The position numbers and the translations under genes are program-made. From Halioglobus maricola (GTDB taxonomy: Bacteria > Pseudomonadota > Gammaproteobacteria > Pseudomonadales > Halieaceae): a DNA stretch of 64,000 nucleotides. Below, one piece after another: positions 7,402 through 15,573 of this stretch (its first letter is position 1; the number at the start of each line of letters is the position of its first letter). The stretch is from the NCBI RefSeq assembly GCF_009388985.1, contig NZ_CP036422.1, positions 124,001 to 188,000 of the forward strand, in the 5' to 3' direction. The notes under the pieces are model-generated. The model was not told the origin of the DNA. It saw nothing but the letters and a program-made list of their open reading frames with translations, and made no database searches.

Positions 7402-8436
7402 TCAGCAACGGTCGGCGGTCTCGGTGGCCAGGGGCGCGATGGCACTCTTGGCCGGCTGACCCGCCTCTTCACGTACCAGTTTCGGCACCAGATACCCAGG
7501 CAGCAGAGCGCTGACCGCTGCGATCAGCGCCTTGCCGGCTTGCTCACTAACATCGAAGTGGCTGGCACCGCGCACCTTGTCCAGCAGGTGCAGGTAGTAA
7601 GGCATGACACCGATGGCAAAGAGCTGCTCGCTCAAGGCAGCGAGCGTTGAGGCGCGGTCATTGACCCCTTTCAGCAGCACTGATTGATTCAACAAGTCGA
7701 CGCCGGCAGCGCGCAACCTGCGCATGGCGGCACCGACTTCCTCATCCAGTTCACGGGCATGATTGCTGTGTATCACCAACACGGAACGCAAGCGCGTGGC
7801 TGTGAGCGCTGAGACCAGGCCTGGAGTCACCCGGCTGGGAATCACCACGGGCAAGCGCGTGTGCACGCGCAGGCGTTTCACGTGGCCGATATCTGCGATT
7901 GCCTGAATCAGTTCGGTCAGGCGCTGGTCCGAGACGAGCAGTGGGTCGCCGCCACTGAGAATAACTTCAGTAATGGAGGTGTCGGCCGCGATGGCGTCCA
8001 GAGCCTGCAGCCACTCGCGTCGGCTTTGGCGGTTGTCCTCGTAGGGAAAGTGGCGCCGGAAACAGTAGCGGCAGTTGATCGCACATCCACTCGCGAGAAT
8101 CAGCAGTACTCGGCCATGATATTTCTGGATGATGCCGGGATGGCGAATAGTGTCGCCGGTCTCGCCTACCGGATCGTCGCTGTACCCCGGTTTCACCAGG
8201 GTTTCTTCGCTCGTGGCTAGCACCTGGCGCAATAGCGGATCGTTTGGATCGCCGGGCGTGATGCGTTGGAGATAGGGCAGCGGCACCAGCACCGAAAATT
8301 CCCTGGCGGCGACCGCCGAGAATCCCATCTGCCTGGGGGTGAGGTTTAGTCTGGCCAACAAGGCAGTGCCGTCGGTCTCGGCCGCGCGCAACTCGGATTG
8401 CCAATCGGCGCTGTGAAGTTCTGTCTGTGGGATCAC
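7402..8436 (-). CDS. epmB: EF-P beta-lysylation protein EpmB (lysine 2,3-aminomutase)
   Basis: A 344-residue radical-SAM enzyme with the CAINCRYCFRRHFPYEDN cluster (CX3CX2C) near residue 120, followed by LSGGDPLLVSD and the RVHTRLPVVIPSR barrel segment typical of KamA/EpmB. EpmB converts alpha-lysine to (R)-beta-lysine, which EpmA attaches to elongation factor P. It lacks the C-terminal extension of catabolic KamA proteins and matches EpmB length. The start is a GTG. Its stop abuts the acyl-CoA synthetase stop with no intergenic base. epmA and efp are not in the window. Confidence 0.92.
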   Translation of the reverse strand: MIPQTELHSADWQSELRAAETDGTALLARLNLTPRQMGFSAVAAREFSVLVPLPYLQRITPGDPNDPLLRQVLATSEETLVKPGYSDDPVGETGDTIRHPGIIQKYHGRVLLILASGCAINCRYCFRRHFPYEDNRQSRREWLQALDAIAADTSITEVILSGGDPLLVSDQRLTELIQAIADIGHVKRLRVHTRLPVVIPSRVTPGLVSALTATRLRSVLVIHSNHARELDEEVGAAMRRLRAAGVDLLNQSVLLKGVNDRASTLAALSEQLFAIGVMPYYLHLLDKVRGASHFDVSEQAGKALIAAVSALLPGYLVPKLVREEAGQPAKSAIAPLATETADRC

Positions 8437-8491
8437 GCCAGGCGTTCTCGCTGCGATAATGTGACTAGTCTAACAGCCGCGCGGGCATATC

Positions 8492-9775
8492 TCAGCCGAG
8501 CCTGTCCCGCAGAGCGTAGAACAGCATACCGGCGACAAGACCGGGCCACCGCAGCAGGGTGCCACCAGGGAATGTCATCGAGGGCACCGTTGCCATCACA
8601 TCGAAGCGCTCGGCATCGCCAGAGATCACTTCTGCGAGTAGTTTCCCTGCGAGCGTTGCGATAGGCACCCCGTGGCCGGAATAGCCGTGAGCGTAGAACA
8701 CCTGTGAAGACAGGCGGCCGAAATCGGGCATGCGGTTCATGGTGATGGCGAGGGTGCCGCCCCAGCCATAGTCGATCCGGGTGTCGGCCAGTTCGGGGTA
8801 GATGCGCAGCATGTATTTCCGCACAAAGCCGCCGATATCGTTGGGGAATTTACGGGTGTAGGATTCGCCGCCGCCAAACAGCATGCGGTTGTCGGCTGAG
8901 AGTTTCCAGTAGTCGATCACGAACAGGCTGTCCGACATCGAGGTGTCATCGCGAATTAGCTGGCGGCACAATTCTTCAGGCAGAGGTTCAGTGGCGAGCA
9001 TGTAGTTGTTGATCGGCATAATGCGCCCAGCGGTGCGCGGCTCAAGCTTCTCCAGATATCCATTGCACCCCAGCACCAGGTATTTGGCTTTAACTGAGCC
9101 GTTGTCGGTGTTGACGGTGACTTGATTGCCCTCGGTGTACGAGGTTACGCGGCTGCCCTCGTGCAGGGTCGCCCCCAGGTCGTGGGCCGCTTTCGCCAGG
9201 CCGAGGGCGTAGTTGAGCGGATGCAGGTGGCGCGCGCCGGTATCGAGCGTGCCGCCGTGAAAGCCTTGACCGGAGGTCATGTCCGCAAGTTCATCCGGTG
9301 CGACGTAGCGAATTTTGTCGTAGCCGTAGACGCCAGATAGGTGTTCGACCTCGGCGATGAGATCGGGCTGTTCCTTGGCCTTGGAGGCAACGTGCAGGTT
9401 GCCGTGTTTCAATTCGCAGTCTATCTGGTGTTCGTCGATCAACGCACACACGGTGTCAACGGCTTCAAGGCCCAGGTGCCAGAGCGCCTTAGCCTGATCG
9501 AGGCCCACAAGATCTTCCAGGACTTCCTGCTCGGCACGCTGGCCGGTGCCCACATGGCCGCCGTTGCGGCCAGATGCTCCCCAGCCGATTTTATTGGCTT
9601 CCAGCAGTATCACGCTGTAGCCGCGCTTGCGCAGGTGAATGGCGGTGGAGAGGCCGGTGTAGCCGCCGCCGATGACGCAGACATCGGCAGTTGACTCGCC
9701 TTTCAGAGGCTCAAATGCGAGCGTCTGATTGGCTGAGGCAGCGTACCAGGATTCGACATGAGGTAGATTTTGCAT
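8492..9775 (-). CDS. FAD-dependent amine oxidase, PuuB/OrdL-like
   Basis: A 427-residue DAO-family flavoprotein. The dinucleotide-binding fold DVCVIGGGYTGLSTA is near residue 30, followed by GWGASGRNGGHVGTGQ, the FAD signature of gamma-glutamylputrescine oxidases. The C-terminal YAHGYSGHGVPIATLAGKL is the second FAD contact. It is divergently adjacent to a glutamine-synthetase-like gene of the PuuA type, which supports oxidation of gamma-glutamylated putrescine or another amine in the Puu pathway. The remaining puu genes (puuC, puuD) are absent, so substrate is inferred from context. Confidence 0.85.
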   Translation of the reverse strand: MQNLPHVESWYAASANQTLAFEPLKGESTADVCVIGGGYTGLSTAIHLRKRGYSVILLEANKIGWGASGRNGGHVGTGQRAEQEVLEDLVGLDQAKALWHLGLEAVDTVCALIDEHQIDCELKHGNLHVASKAKEQPDLIAEVEHLSGVYGYDKIRYVAPDELADMTSGQGFHGGTLDTGARHLHPLNYALGLAKAAHDLGATLHEGSRVTSYTEGNQVTVNTDNGSVKAKYLVLGCNGYLEKLEPRTAGRIMPINNYMLATEPLPEELCRQLIRDDTSMSDSLFVIDYWKLSADNRMLFGGGESYTRKFPNDIGGFVRKYMLRIYPELADTRIDYGWGGTLAITMNRMPDFGRLSSQVFYAHGYSGHGVPIATLAGKLLAEVISGDAERFDVMATVPSMTFPGGTLLRWPGLVAGMLFYALRDRLG

Positions 9776-9899
9776 GCTGGAACTATACTCCCGCAGGGGT
9801 GCGCAGCTGATAACACGATAGGGTTAGCATAGCTGCTGGCCTCTTGAACCGCGCGCTTTCGGCCGCGATACTCGGACCTTTGGGCAATATGGATAATTT

Positions 9900-11249
9900 A
9901 TGAGCACTGATACGCAGGCGATCAAGGACTGGCTCAAGCAGCACCAGATTTCAGAAGTGGAAGTTCTGGTGCCGGACATGACCGGCAATGCGAGGGGCAA
10001 GTTTATCCCCGCACACCAGTTTCTTGAATTGGGAGAACCCAAGCTTCCTGAAAGCATCATGGTGCAAAGCGTCACCGGTGAGTATTCTGACGAGCACTGG
10101 GATCTTGTTGAGCCTACCGATACCGATATGATCCTCAAGCCCGATCCCAACACCATGCGCCTGGTGCCATGGGCCCGGGAGCCCACTGCCCAGATTATTC
10201 ACGACTGTTACAAGCAGGATGGTGAGCCCCACCCACTGAGTTCGCGCAATGTGCTAAAGCGCGTGCTGGAATTGTATGAGGCCGAAGGCCTCAAACCCGT
10301 GGTGGCGCCGGAAGTCGAATTTTTCCTGGTGGATCGCAACACCAATCCTGACCATGTGCTTATCCCCCCGAAAGGCCGCTCCGGGCGTCGCGAAACGTCG
10401 CGCCTGTCTTACAGCATCGACGCTGTCGCAGAGTTCGAGGATTTCGTTGAGGACATGTATGACTACGCCGAGGCACAGAATCTCGCTGTCGACACTTTGA
10501 TTCATGAAAACGGTGCCGCCCAGATGGAGATCAACTTTCTCCATGGCGATGCGATGGACCTGGCCGACCAGGTGTTTATCTTCAAGCGCACGATTCGTGA
10601 AACTGCCCACAAGCACGGTATTTATGCCACCTTCATGGCCAAACCCATGCAGAATGAGTGTGGCAGTGCACTGCATATTCACCAGAGTATTGTGCAGGCT
10701 GATACCGGCAAGAATATTTTTGCCGAGGCCGACGGCACTCATACTCCGGCCTTCCTCAGTTATATCGCTGGCCTGCAGCGTTACACGCCCGAGCTGATCG
10801 CTTTCTACGCTCCCAACGTGAATTCCTACCGCCGCCTGGCTCCCGATATTGCCGCCCCCATCAACCTCTGCTGGGGGCTGGACAATCGCACCACAGCGTT
10901 CCGCGTACCTGAGAGCAGTACTGCGGCAACCCGGGTGGAAAATCGATTCCCGGGAGCAGACACCAACCCCTATCTGGCTATGGCTGCCACCCTGGCCTCG
11001 GGATACCTCGGCATGAAGGGCAAGCTGACGCCAACCGAGCCTCACCAGGGCACTGCGAATGAAGATGAAGTTGAGATAGCACGGTCGCTGGAAGAGGGAC
11101 TGCGCAGCCTCGATAACTCGCCAGAAGTGCGCGAGGTTTTCGATCCGCTGTTCCTCAAGGCGTTTACCGCTGTGAAACGCGATGAGTTTGAGGAGTTCAA
11201 CAGGGTGATATCTTCCTGGGAGCGGGAGCACCTGCTGCTGCAGGTATGA
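9900..11249 (+). CDS. Glutamine synthetase-family gamma-glutamylpolyamine synthetase, PuuA-like
   Basis: A 449-residue type-I-like glutamine synthetase homologue. It has the N-terminal beta-grasp (SEVEVLVPDMTGNARGKF), the metal site VVAPEVEFFL, the ATP/ammonium-site region GAAQMEINF, and the nucleotide segment PNVNSYRRLAPDIAAP with NRTTAFRVP. It lacks the C-terminal adenylylation loop of GlnA. PuuA-type enzymes couple ATP hydrolysis to gamma-glutamylation of putrescine or other amines. The divergent PuuB-like oxidase shares a 124-bp control region. It probably supplies nitrogen from polyamines, but other amine substrates (ethanolamine, isopropylamine) are possible. Confidence 0.85.
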   Translation: MSTDTQAIKDWLKQHQISEVEVLVPDMTGNARGKFIPAHQFLELGEPKLPESIMVQSVTGEYSDEHWDLVEPTDTDMILKPDPNTMRLVPWAREPTAQIIHDCYKQDGEPHPLSSRNVLKRVLELYEAEGLKPVVAPEVEFFLVDRNTNPDHVLIPPKGRSGRRETSRLSYSIDAVAEFEDFVEDMYDYAEAQNLAVDTLIHENGAAQMEINFLHGDAMDLADQVFIFKRTIRETAHKHGIYATFMAKPMQNECGSALHIHQSIVQADTGKNIFAEADGTHTPAFLSYIAGLQRYTPELIAFYAPNVNSYRRLAPDIAAPINLCWGLDNRTTAFRVPESSTAATRVENRFPGADTNPYLAMAATLASGYLGMKGKLTPTEPHQGTANEDEVEIARSLEEGLRSLDNSPEVREVFDPLFLKAFTAVKRDEFEEFNRVISSWEREHLLLQV

Positions 11250-11257
11250 TGGCCTAG

Positions 11258-12127
11258 ATGACCAAAGATTCGGACACATTGCTGGGGCGTAGCGACCTCA
11301 ATTACCGGGTGTTTACTGCGGTGAAATACGTTGTCTACGTGCTGCTCACGTTCAATGTGTTTCTGTTTTTGCAGGAGGAACTCAGCGCGCTCGAACACAC
11401 TTTCGTGGACGGTTTTGAGCTCTCCCAGATTATTCAGGTGTTCTCGGCCACGATCGATACCGCAGCCTGGGTTTTGCTGCTGCTGTTGTTCGAGCTAGAG
11501 ACGTCTGTACTTGATGACAATCGCATTCAGGGTTGGGTCAAGCGAAGCCTGCACTGGGTGCGGCTTATCTGCTATGCGGCGGTGTTTTACGCCTTCACAG
11601 GTTACTACGCTGAACTGGCGATGCTCTATGATGCCACTGCGCTGCCTGGCTTTGATCCCTGCGCTGCGTTGGATCGGGGGCTATCCTTGCACGTGGATAT
11701 GGATGAGTACGTGCCCCTGGATGCGGCTAATTGCGCGGTAAACAGTGGCGAGTGGTTTCAGCTAACCGGGTTTGAAATTGTATCTGAGAGCCAGGTGCTG
11801 ACATCGGCGCGCTGGCTTGCCTGGACGGACGTGGTCAACTCTGCGGCGTGGTTGCTGGTCGTTATTGTGCTGGAAATCGAGGTCCGCCTGCAGCTGCGCG
11901 GCAATCTCTCCAACCAGATCATGGCCTTCACCAAGTGGATCAAGATCGCCTTGTACGGGACGCTCTTTGCCGCGGCGGGATACTGGGGTGTCGCCGGCGA
12001 CTTTCTCGACTTCTGGGACGCCGCTCTTTGGTTGTTCGCTTTCATCTTCATTGAGCTGAACGTGTTTGAGTGGCAGCATGAAACCACTCAGGAAAGTAGC
12101 GACGCTGCCGCCGCACAGGAAGCATAA
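11258..12127 (+). CDS. Polytopic membrane protein with an internally repeated segment
   Basis: A 289-residue protein with about six hydrophobic segments. A motif recurs three times: AAWVLLLLLFELE (about residue 70), AAWLLVVIVLEIE (about residue 201) and ALWLFAFIFIELN (about residue 258), each placing acidic residues at a membrane boundary. The first two copies are each followed by a Trp-Val/Ile-Lys/Arg helix, suggesting tandem duplication. The intervening loop has two Cys (FDPCAAL, AANCAV). It starts 8 bases after the puuA-like stop and ends 2 bases before mtnA, so it is probably in one operon with both. No family recognised. Confidence 0.75.
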   Translation: MTKDSDTLLGRSDLNYRVFTAVKYVVYVLLTFNVFLFLQEELSALEHTFVDGFELSQIIQVFSATIDTAAWVLLLLLFELETSVLDDNRIQGWVKRSLHWVRLICYAAVFYAFTGYYAELAMLYDATALPGFDPCAALDRGLSLHVDMDEYVPLDAANCAVNSGEWFQLTGFEIVSESQVLTSARWLAWTDVVNSAAWLLVVIVLEIEVRLQLRGNLSNQIMAFTKWIKIALYGTLFAAAGYWGVAGDFLDFWDAALWLFAFIFIELNVFEWQHETTQESSDAAAAQEA

Positions 12128-12129
12128 GC

Positions 12130-13209
12130 ATGTTCAGCAACGACGACCTTTCCAGCTTGCGCTGGGATGCGACTTCTGGCGCCGTCGAGATTATCGACCA
12201 GACCCTGCTCCCACATACCCTGCGCTGGGTGCACCTCGATTCCCTTGATGCTTACTGCCACGCCATCAGCTATATGCAGGTGCGTGGCGCACCTTTGATC
12301 GGCATCACCGCGGCTTTTGGCCTCGCTCATGCACTGCAAGAAAACCCGAGCGATGCAGGCATGGCGGAGGCGTTTGAATCCTTGCTTGCGACACGGCCTA
12401 CCGCGGTGAATCTGCGTTGGGCACTGGAAAAAATTCTCGCCGAAGTGACAGAACTCCTGCCTTTTGCCAGAGCCGAGGCGGCACTGCAGTGTGCGGTAGA
12501 ATTGCGAGCGGAGGACATCGCCAATTGCGCGCGCATAGGTGATAACGGGCTTGCCCTGCTGCGCCAACTGGATGCTGGCGATACCTTGAATATCATGACC
12601 CACTGCAATGCGGGTTGGCTCGCTACTATTCAGTGGGGCACTGCGCTGGCGCCTGTTTACAAGGCGTTGGCAGCGGGGCTGAAGCTGCATGTGTGGGTGT
12701 CCGAGACCCGGCCGCGCAATCAGGGCACGAATCTCACCGCCTGGGAATTGGGCCGGGCTGGGGTGCCGTGCACCGTGGTGGCAGATAACAGCTGTGGTCA
12801 GTTGATGCGTCAGGGTCAGGTGGATTGTGTGATTGTCGGTTCTGACCGCACCGCAGCCAATGGCGATGTTTGCAACAAGATTGGTACTTACCTCAAGGCA
12901 CTGGCGGCAGCAGACAACAACATTCCTTTTTATGTAGCCGTGCCGGAGTCCACCATCGACTGGCGGTGTCCCGCGGGCGATCAGATTCCGATTGAAGCGC
13001 GCGATGCGGCGGAAGTCCTGGCCATTGCCGGCATCGACGCAGCGGGCGAAAACCGCGAGATCAATCTGGCCGCGGCAGGAACGCGGGCGGCGAACCCGGC
13101 CTTCGATATCACCCCGGCAAAATGGGTGACATCATTGATTACCGAGCACGGCTCGTTCGACGCCAGCGAAGAAGCACTTGCTTCATTGCGCGTTCAGCTG
13201 GGATGTTGA
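12130..13209 (+). CDS. mtnA: S-methyl-5-thioribose-1-phosphate isomerase MtnA
   Basis: A 359-residue member of the eIF2B-like isomerase fold. VRGAPLIGITAAFGLA is near residue 50. NIMTHCNAGWLAT holds the catalytic Cys near residue 160. SETRPRNQGTNLTAWEL follows, and IVGSDRTAANGDVCNKIGTY carries the catalytic Asp. It isomerises methylthioribose-1-phosphate to methylthioribulose-1-phosphate in methionine salvage. AGGAAG precedes the ATG at good spacing. Polyamine synthesis produces methylthioadenosine, which gives some logic to its position after the polyamine gene. Other mtn genes are not in the window. Confidence 0.93.
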   Translation: MFSNDDLSSLRWDATSGAVEIIDQTLLPHTLRWVHLDSLDAYCHAISYMQVRGAPLIGITAAFGLAHALQENPSDAGMAEAFESLLATRPTAVNLRWALEKILAEVTELLPFARAEAALQCAVELRAEDIANCARIGDNGLALLRQLDAGDTLNIMTHCNAGWLATIQWGTALAPVYKALAAGLKLHVWVSETRPRNQGTNLTAWELGRAGVPCTVVADNSCGQLMRQGQVDCVIVGSDRTAANGDVCNKIGTYLKALAAADNNIPFYVAVPESTIDWRCPAGDQIPIEARDAAEVLAIAGIDAAGENREINLAAAGTRAANPAFDITPAKWVTSLITEHGSFDASEEALASLRVQLGC

Positions 13210-13236
13210 GCTAATTTTGCGGCGCGAAATGCCTAA

Positions 13237-13258
13237 TGCCACCCATTGGCCGGTGGCA
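13237..13258. terminator. Hairpin between convergent mtnA and PA3496-like gene
   Basis: TGCCACC (13237-13243) and GGTGGCA (13252-13258) form a 7-bp stem with an 8-base loop in the short space between convergent genes. There is no T tract on either strand, so it is at best a weak bidirectional terminator. Confidence 0.4.
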
Positions 13259-13306
13259 GGTATTGGCTGCGCCGGACTCTGACGATGCTATAACGGCTGA
13301 AACCGT

Positions 13307-13528
13307 CTAGAAGTCGTCCAGGTCCAGATCGTAGTAACCCAACTCATCGCGTAGCCGTTTTTCTTCCAGACGTTGCTCGGCGCGGCGGCGTTTAGCCGCC
13401 AGGCGTTGCTTGTCTGAGGCCACGGGACTCAGTTCGGCAAAATCCTCTTCGGACAAGTCACCCAATGCGGGTTCAAACAAGTCCTCCAGTGGTTCCGGGG
13501 AATTCGGTTCCTGGTTCCGCTCTCCCAT
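13307..13528 (-). CDS. Small acidic/charged protein, PA3496-like
   Basis: A 73-residue soluble protein with an acidic N-terminal half, a basic helical stretch (KRRRAEQRLEEKRLRDEL) and the acidic aromatic tail GYYDLDLDDF. The helix plus tail resemble the PA3496 family of small gammaproteobacterial proteins, suggested elsewhere to be linked to envelope integrity; I recall that family rather than deriving a function. A very strong Shine-Dalgarno (GGGAGGTGAT) lies before the ATG, which supports real, high translation. The gene stands alone. Confidence 0.65.
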   Translation of the reverse strand: MGERNQEPNSPEPLEDLFEPALGDLSEEDFAELSPVASDKQRLAAKRRRAEQRLEEKRLRDELGYYDLDLDDF

Positions 13529-13821
13529 AAATCACCTCCCGATGATTTACACAAAACAAGGGCAGCTTCTTTTGAAGCGGCCTCACGGCGGAGTTAAGCA
13601 AAAAATTTCTGGATTGGGAATACTAATTTTTCGCACAATTTTGCGGGGCGACCCGCAGCCTTCCCTGGCCTCATCCCGCACGCCGCCGACGTCCCTGTCG
13701 AGTGGTGTCCTGTTGTGCGGTATAGCGGGCCGCCTCGCAGGCTATAAAGCAATCAGCGTGCCAGCTTTAACCCTTGGTCGGGTGGGCACAGGCACCTCTG
13801 GCCTGTGTCCGGACATGTCCG
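13529..13821. other. 293-bp intergenic region with hairpins
   Basis: It separates the PA3496-like gene from the shikimate kinase, both on the minus strand. It should hold the promoter of the former and the end of the latter's transcript. Next to the kinase stop lie a 10-bp stem GGGCACAGGC/GCCTGTGTCC (13784-13793, 13801-13810) and the palindrome CGGACATGTCCG (13810-13821). No T tract follows, so this is a hairpin end rather than a clear intrinsic terminator. I saw no gene in the rest. Confidence 0.5.
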
Positions 13822-14349
13822 TCAGGCCTGTTCCAGTTGTGTCAGAATAGCCTCGGCTATCTGGTCTGCGGTACCTGCAGCGGCGTCCACGGTGATGTCG
13901 GCGTATTGTTCGTACAGCGGAGTGCGCTCAGCAAAGATGCCCGCGAAACCGTCATTGCTGTCGCTGGCGATTCCCCGCGGCGGTGCGCCGGCGATGCGCT
14001 CCTCGAGAGTGGCGAGGTCCGCCTTGAGGTAGACCACCGGGCCAGCGGCAGCGAGACGGGCCATGACGTCTGGGCTGTAGACTACGCTGCCTCCGGTGGA
14101 AACGAGGGCGCGGTCCAGGTTTACCGCCATGAGCACCTCGTGTTCAATCCCGCGCAGCTGCAGATAGCCCTTGCTGTCGACAATTTCCTGCAAGGTCGCC
14201 TGTTCCTGCACCTGTATGTCGAGGTCTGTGTCAACAAAGCGCAAGCCGGTCTGTTTGGCGAGAATGACACCGACGGTGCTTTTGCCAGCACCGGGCATGC
14301 CGATCAGATTGATGGTATTGAACTTGTTCACGTTGGGGGCCGCAGTCAT
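13822..14349 (-). CDS. aroK: Shikimate kinase
   Basis: A 175-residue NMP-kinase-fold protein. The P-loop GMPGAGKST is near residue 17, the substrate-binding FVDTD near 38, LRGIE (Arg for shikimate) near 65 and STGGSV near 84. A LID segment APPRGIA and the late Arg in FAERTPLYEQYAD follow. It phosphorylates shikimate in the chorismate pathway. The usual aroK-aroB pairing is absent, so this may be a second shikimate kinase or a relocated one. The third glycine of the usual GGG motif is Ser. It is divergent from gcvT. Confidence 0.85.
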   Translation of the reverse strand: MTAAPNVNKFNTINLIGMPGAGKSTVGVILAKQTGLRFVDTDLDIQVQEQATLQEIVDSKGYLQLRGIEHEVLMAVNLDRALVSTGGSVVYSPDVMARLAAAGPVVYLKADLATLEERIAGAPPRGIASDSNDGFAGIFAERTPLYEQYADITVDAAAGTADQIAEAILTQLEQA

Positions 14350-14463
14350 TGGGGGCGGGCATTATCCCCGATGCCTGTCACGCCTGCCAGTGGCACCGCG
14401 GTTGCGCCAGCGCTGGCCTGTGGGTAGAGTGCCGCTTTCCGCCACTTCCCTGGAGCTATTGCC

Positions 14464-15573
14464 ATGAGCCTGCTGACTACTCCCCTGGACGCGTTGCATC
14501 GCGAGTTGGGTGCCAAGATGGTGCCCTTTGCCGGTTATGACATGCCGGTGCAGTACCCTGCCGGCATTATCAAGGAGCACCTGCACACGCGGGGGGCCGC
14601 GGGCCTTTTTGACGTGTCCCACATGGGCCAGGTGGTTATCACCGGAGACGGGGTGGCGGCGATGCTCGAGACCCTTGTGCCAGTCGATGTCGAAGGCCTG
14701 GGGATCGGCAGCCAGACCTACGCCCTGTTCACCAATCCAGCCGGTGGCGTGCTGGACGACCTGATTATCACCCGCTGGGCGGAAGACACTTTCTTCCTGG
14801 TCGTGAATGCCGCCTGCAAGGAGCAGGATATTGCCCATCTGCGCTCGCACCTGAGCGGCCAGCAACTCGACGTTCTGGAAGATCAGGCACTGCTGGCCCT
14901 GCAGGGTCCGCAGGCACGCGCTGTGATGGCCGAACTCTGTCCGGCGGCAGCCAGGCTGACATTTATGCATGGCTGTCGCGCAGATACTGATGGCACCGAG
15001 ATTTACATTACCTGTTCTGGCTATACCGGCGAAGACGGTTTCGAAATATCGATGCCGGCCTCTGCTGCGGAAGGGCTGGCACGTCGCCTGCTCGATTTCG
15101 ATGAGGTTGAGCCGATCGGTCTGGGAGCGCGGGATTCACTGCGTCTGGAGGCGGGTCTCTGTCTCTACGGCCACGAGCTCGATACAGAGATCGACCCCGT
15201 GCAGGCTGGCCTGATGTGGTCCATCAGCAAGGCACGCCGCGCTGATGGTGCGCGCCCGGGGGGCTTCCCCGGTGCTGACGTTATCTTTGATCGGATGCTT
15301 AACAAGCCGCCGCTGCGCCGGGTCGGCCTGGCGGTTGACGGAAAACGACCTGTGCGCGAAGGCCAGACAGTGGTTGATGGTGAGGGGCGCCAGATAGGTG
15401 AAGTCTGCTCCGCCGCCTTTGGTGCCAGTTATGGTGGACCGATCGCGATGGCCTTCATCGAGCGCGAGCTGGGTGAGCCGGGCACTGCACTGGCGGTAGA
15501 GGTGCGCGGGAAGCTGGTGCCTGTGACGGTCACCAAAATGCCCTTCAGCCCGCAGCGTTATTATCGCGGATAG
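14464..15573 (+). CDS. gcvT: Glycine cleavage T-protein (aminomethyltransferase)
   Basis: A 369-residue GcvT. The N-terminus MSLLTTPLDALHRELGAKMV, the folate-site VSHMGQV, CSGYTGEDGFEI and LGARDSLRLEAGLCLYGHEL are all characteristic, as is the C-terminal barrel (KMPFSPQRYY). It transfers the methylene group of the aminomethyl-lipoyl H-protein to tetrahydrofolate. gcvH and gcvP are not adjacent here. GGAG lies about 10 bases before the ATG. No convincing glycine riboswitch is seen in the 114-bp leader. Its 3' end overlaps the convergent BatD-like gene by 29 bases. Confidence 0.93.
   Translation: MSLLTTPLDALHRELGAKMVPFAGYDMPVQYPAGIIKEHLHTRGAAGLFDVSHMGQVVITGDGVAAMLETLVPVDVEGLGIGSQTYALFTNPAGGVLDDLIITRWAEDTFFLVVNAACKEQDIAHLRSHLSGQQLDVLEDQALLALQGPQARAVMAELCPAAARLTFMHGCRADTDGTEIYITCSGYTGEDGFEISMPASAAEGLARRLLDFDEVEPIGLGARDSLRLEAGLCLYGHELDTEIDPVQAGLMWSISKARRADGARPGGFPGADVIFDRMLNKPPLRRVGLAVDGKRPVREGQTVVDGEGRQIGEVCSAAFGASYGGPIAMAFIERELGEPGTALAVEVRGKLVPVTVTKMPFSPQRYYRG

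Noticed and set aside
10254..11279. 341-codon open frame antisense to the puuA-like gene
   Set aside because: It mirrors a clear glutamine-synthetase-family gene, has no recognisable domain and no ribosome-binding site; a shadow of codon bias.
14350..14463. Glycine riboswitch ahead of gcvT
   Set aside because: The 114-bp leader shows none of the conserved glycine aptamer segments and is short for a tandem riboswitch.
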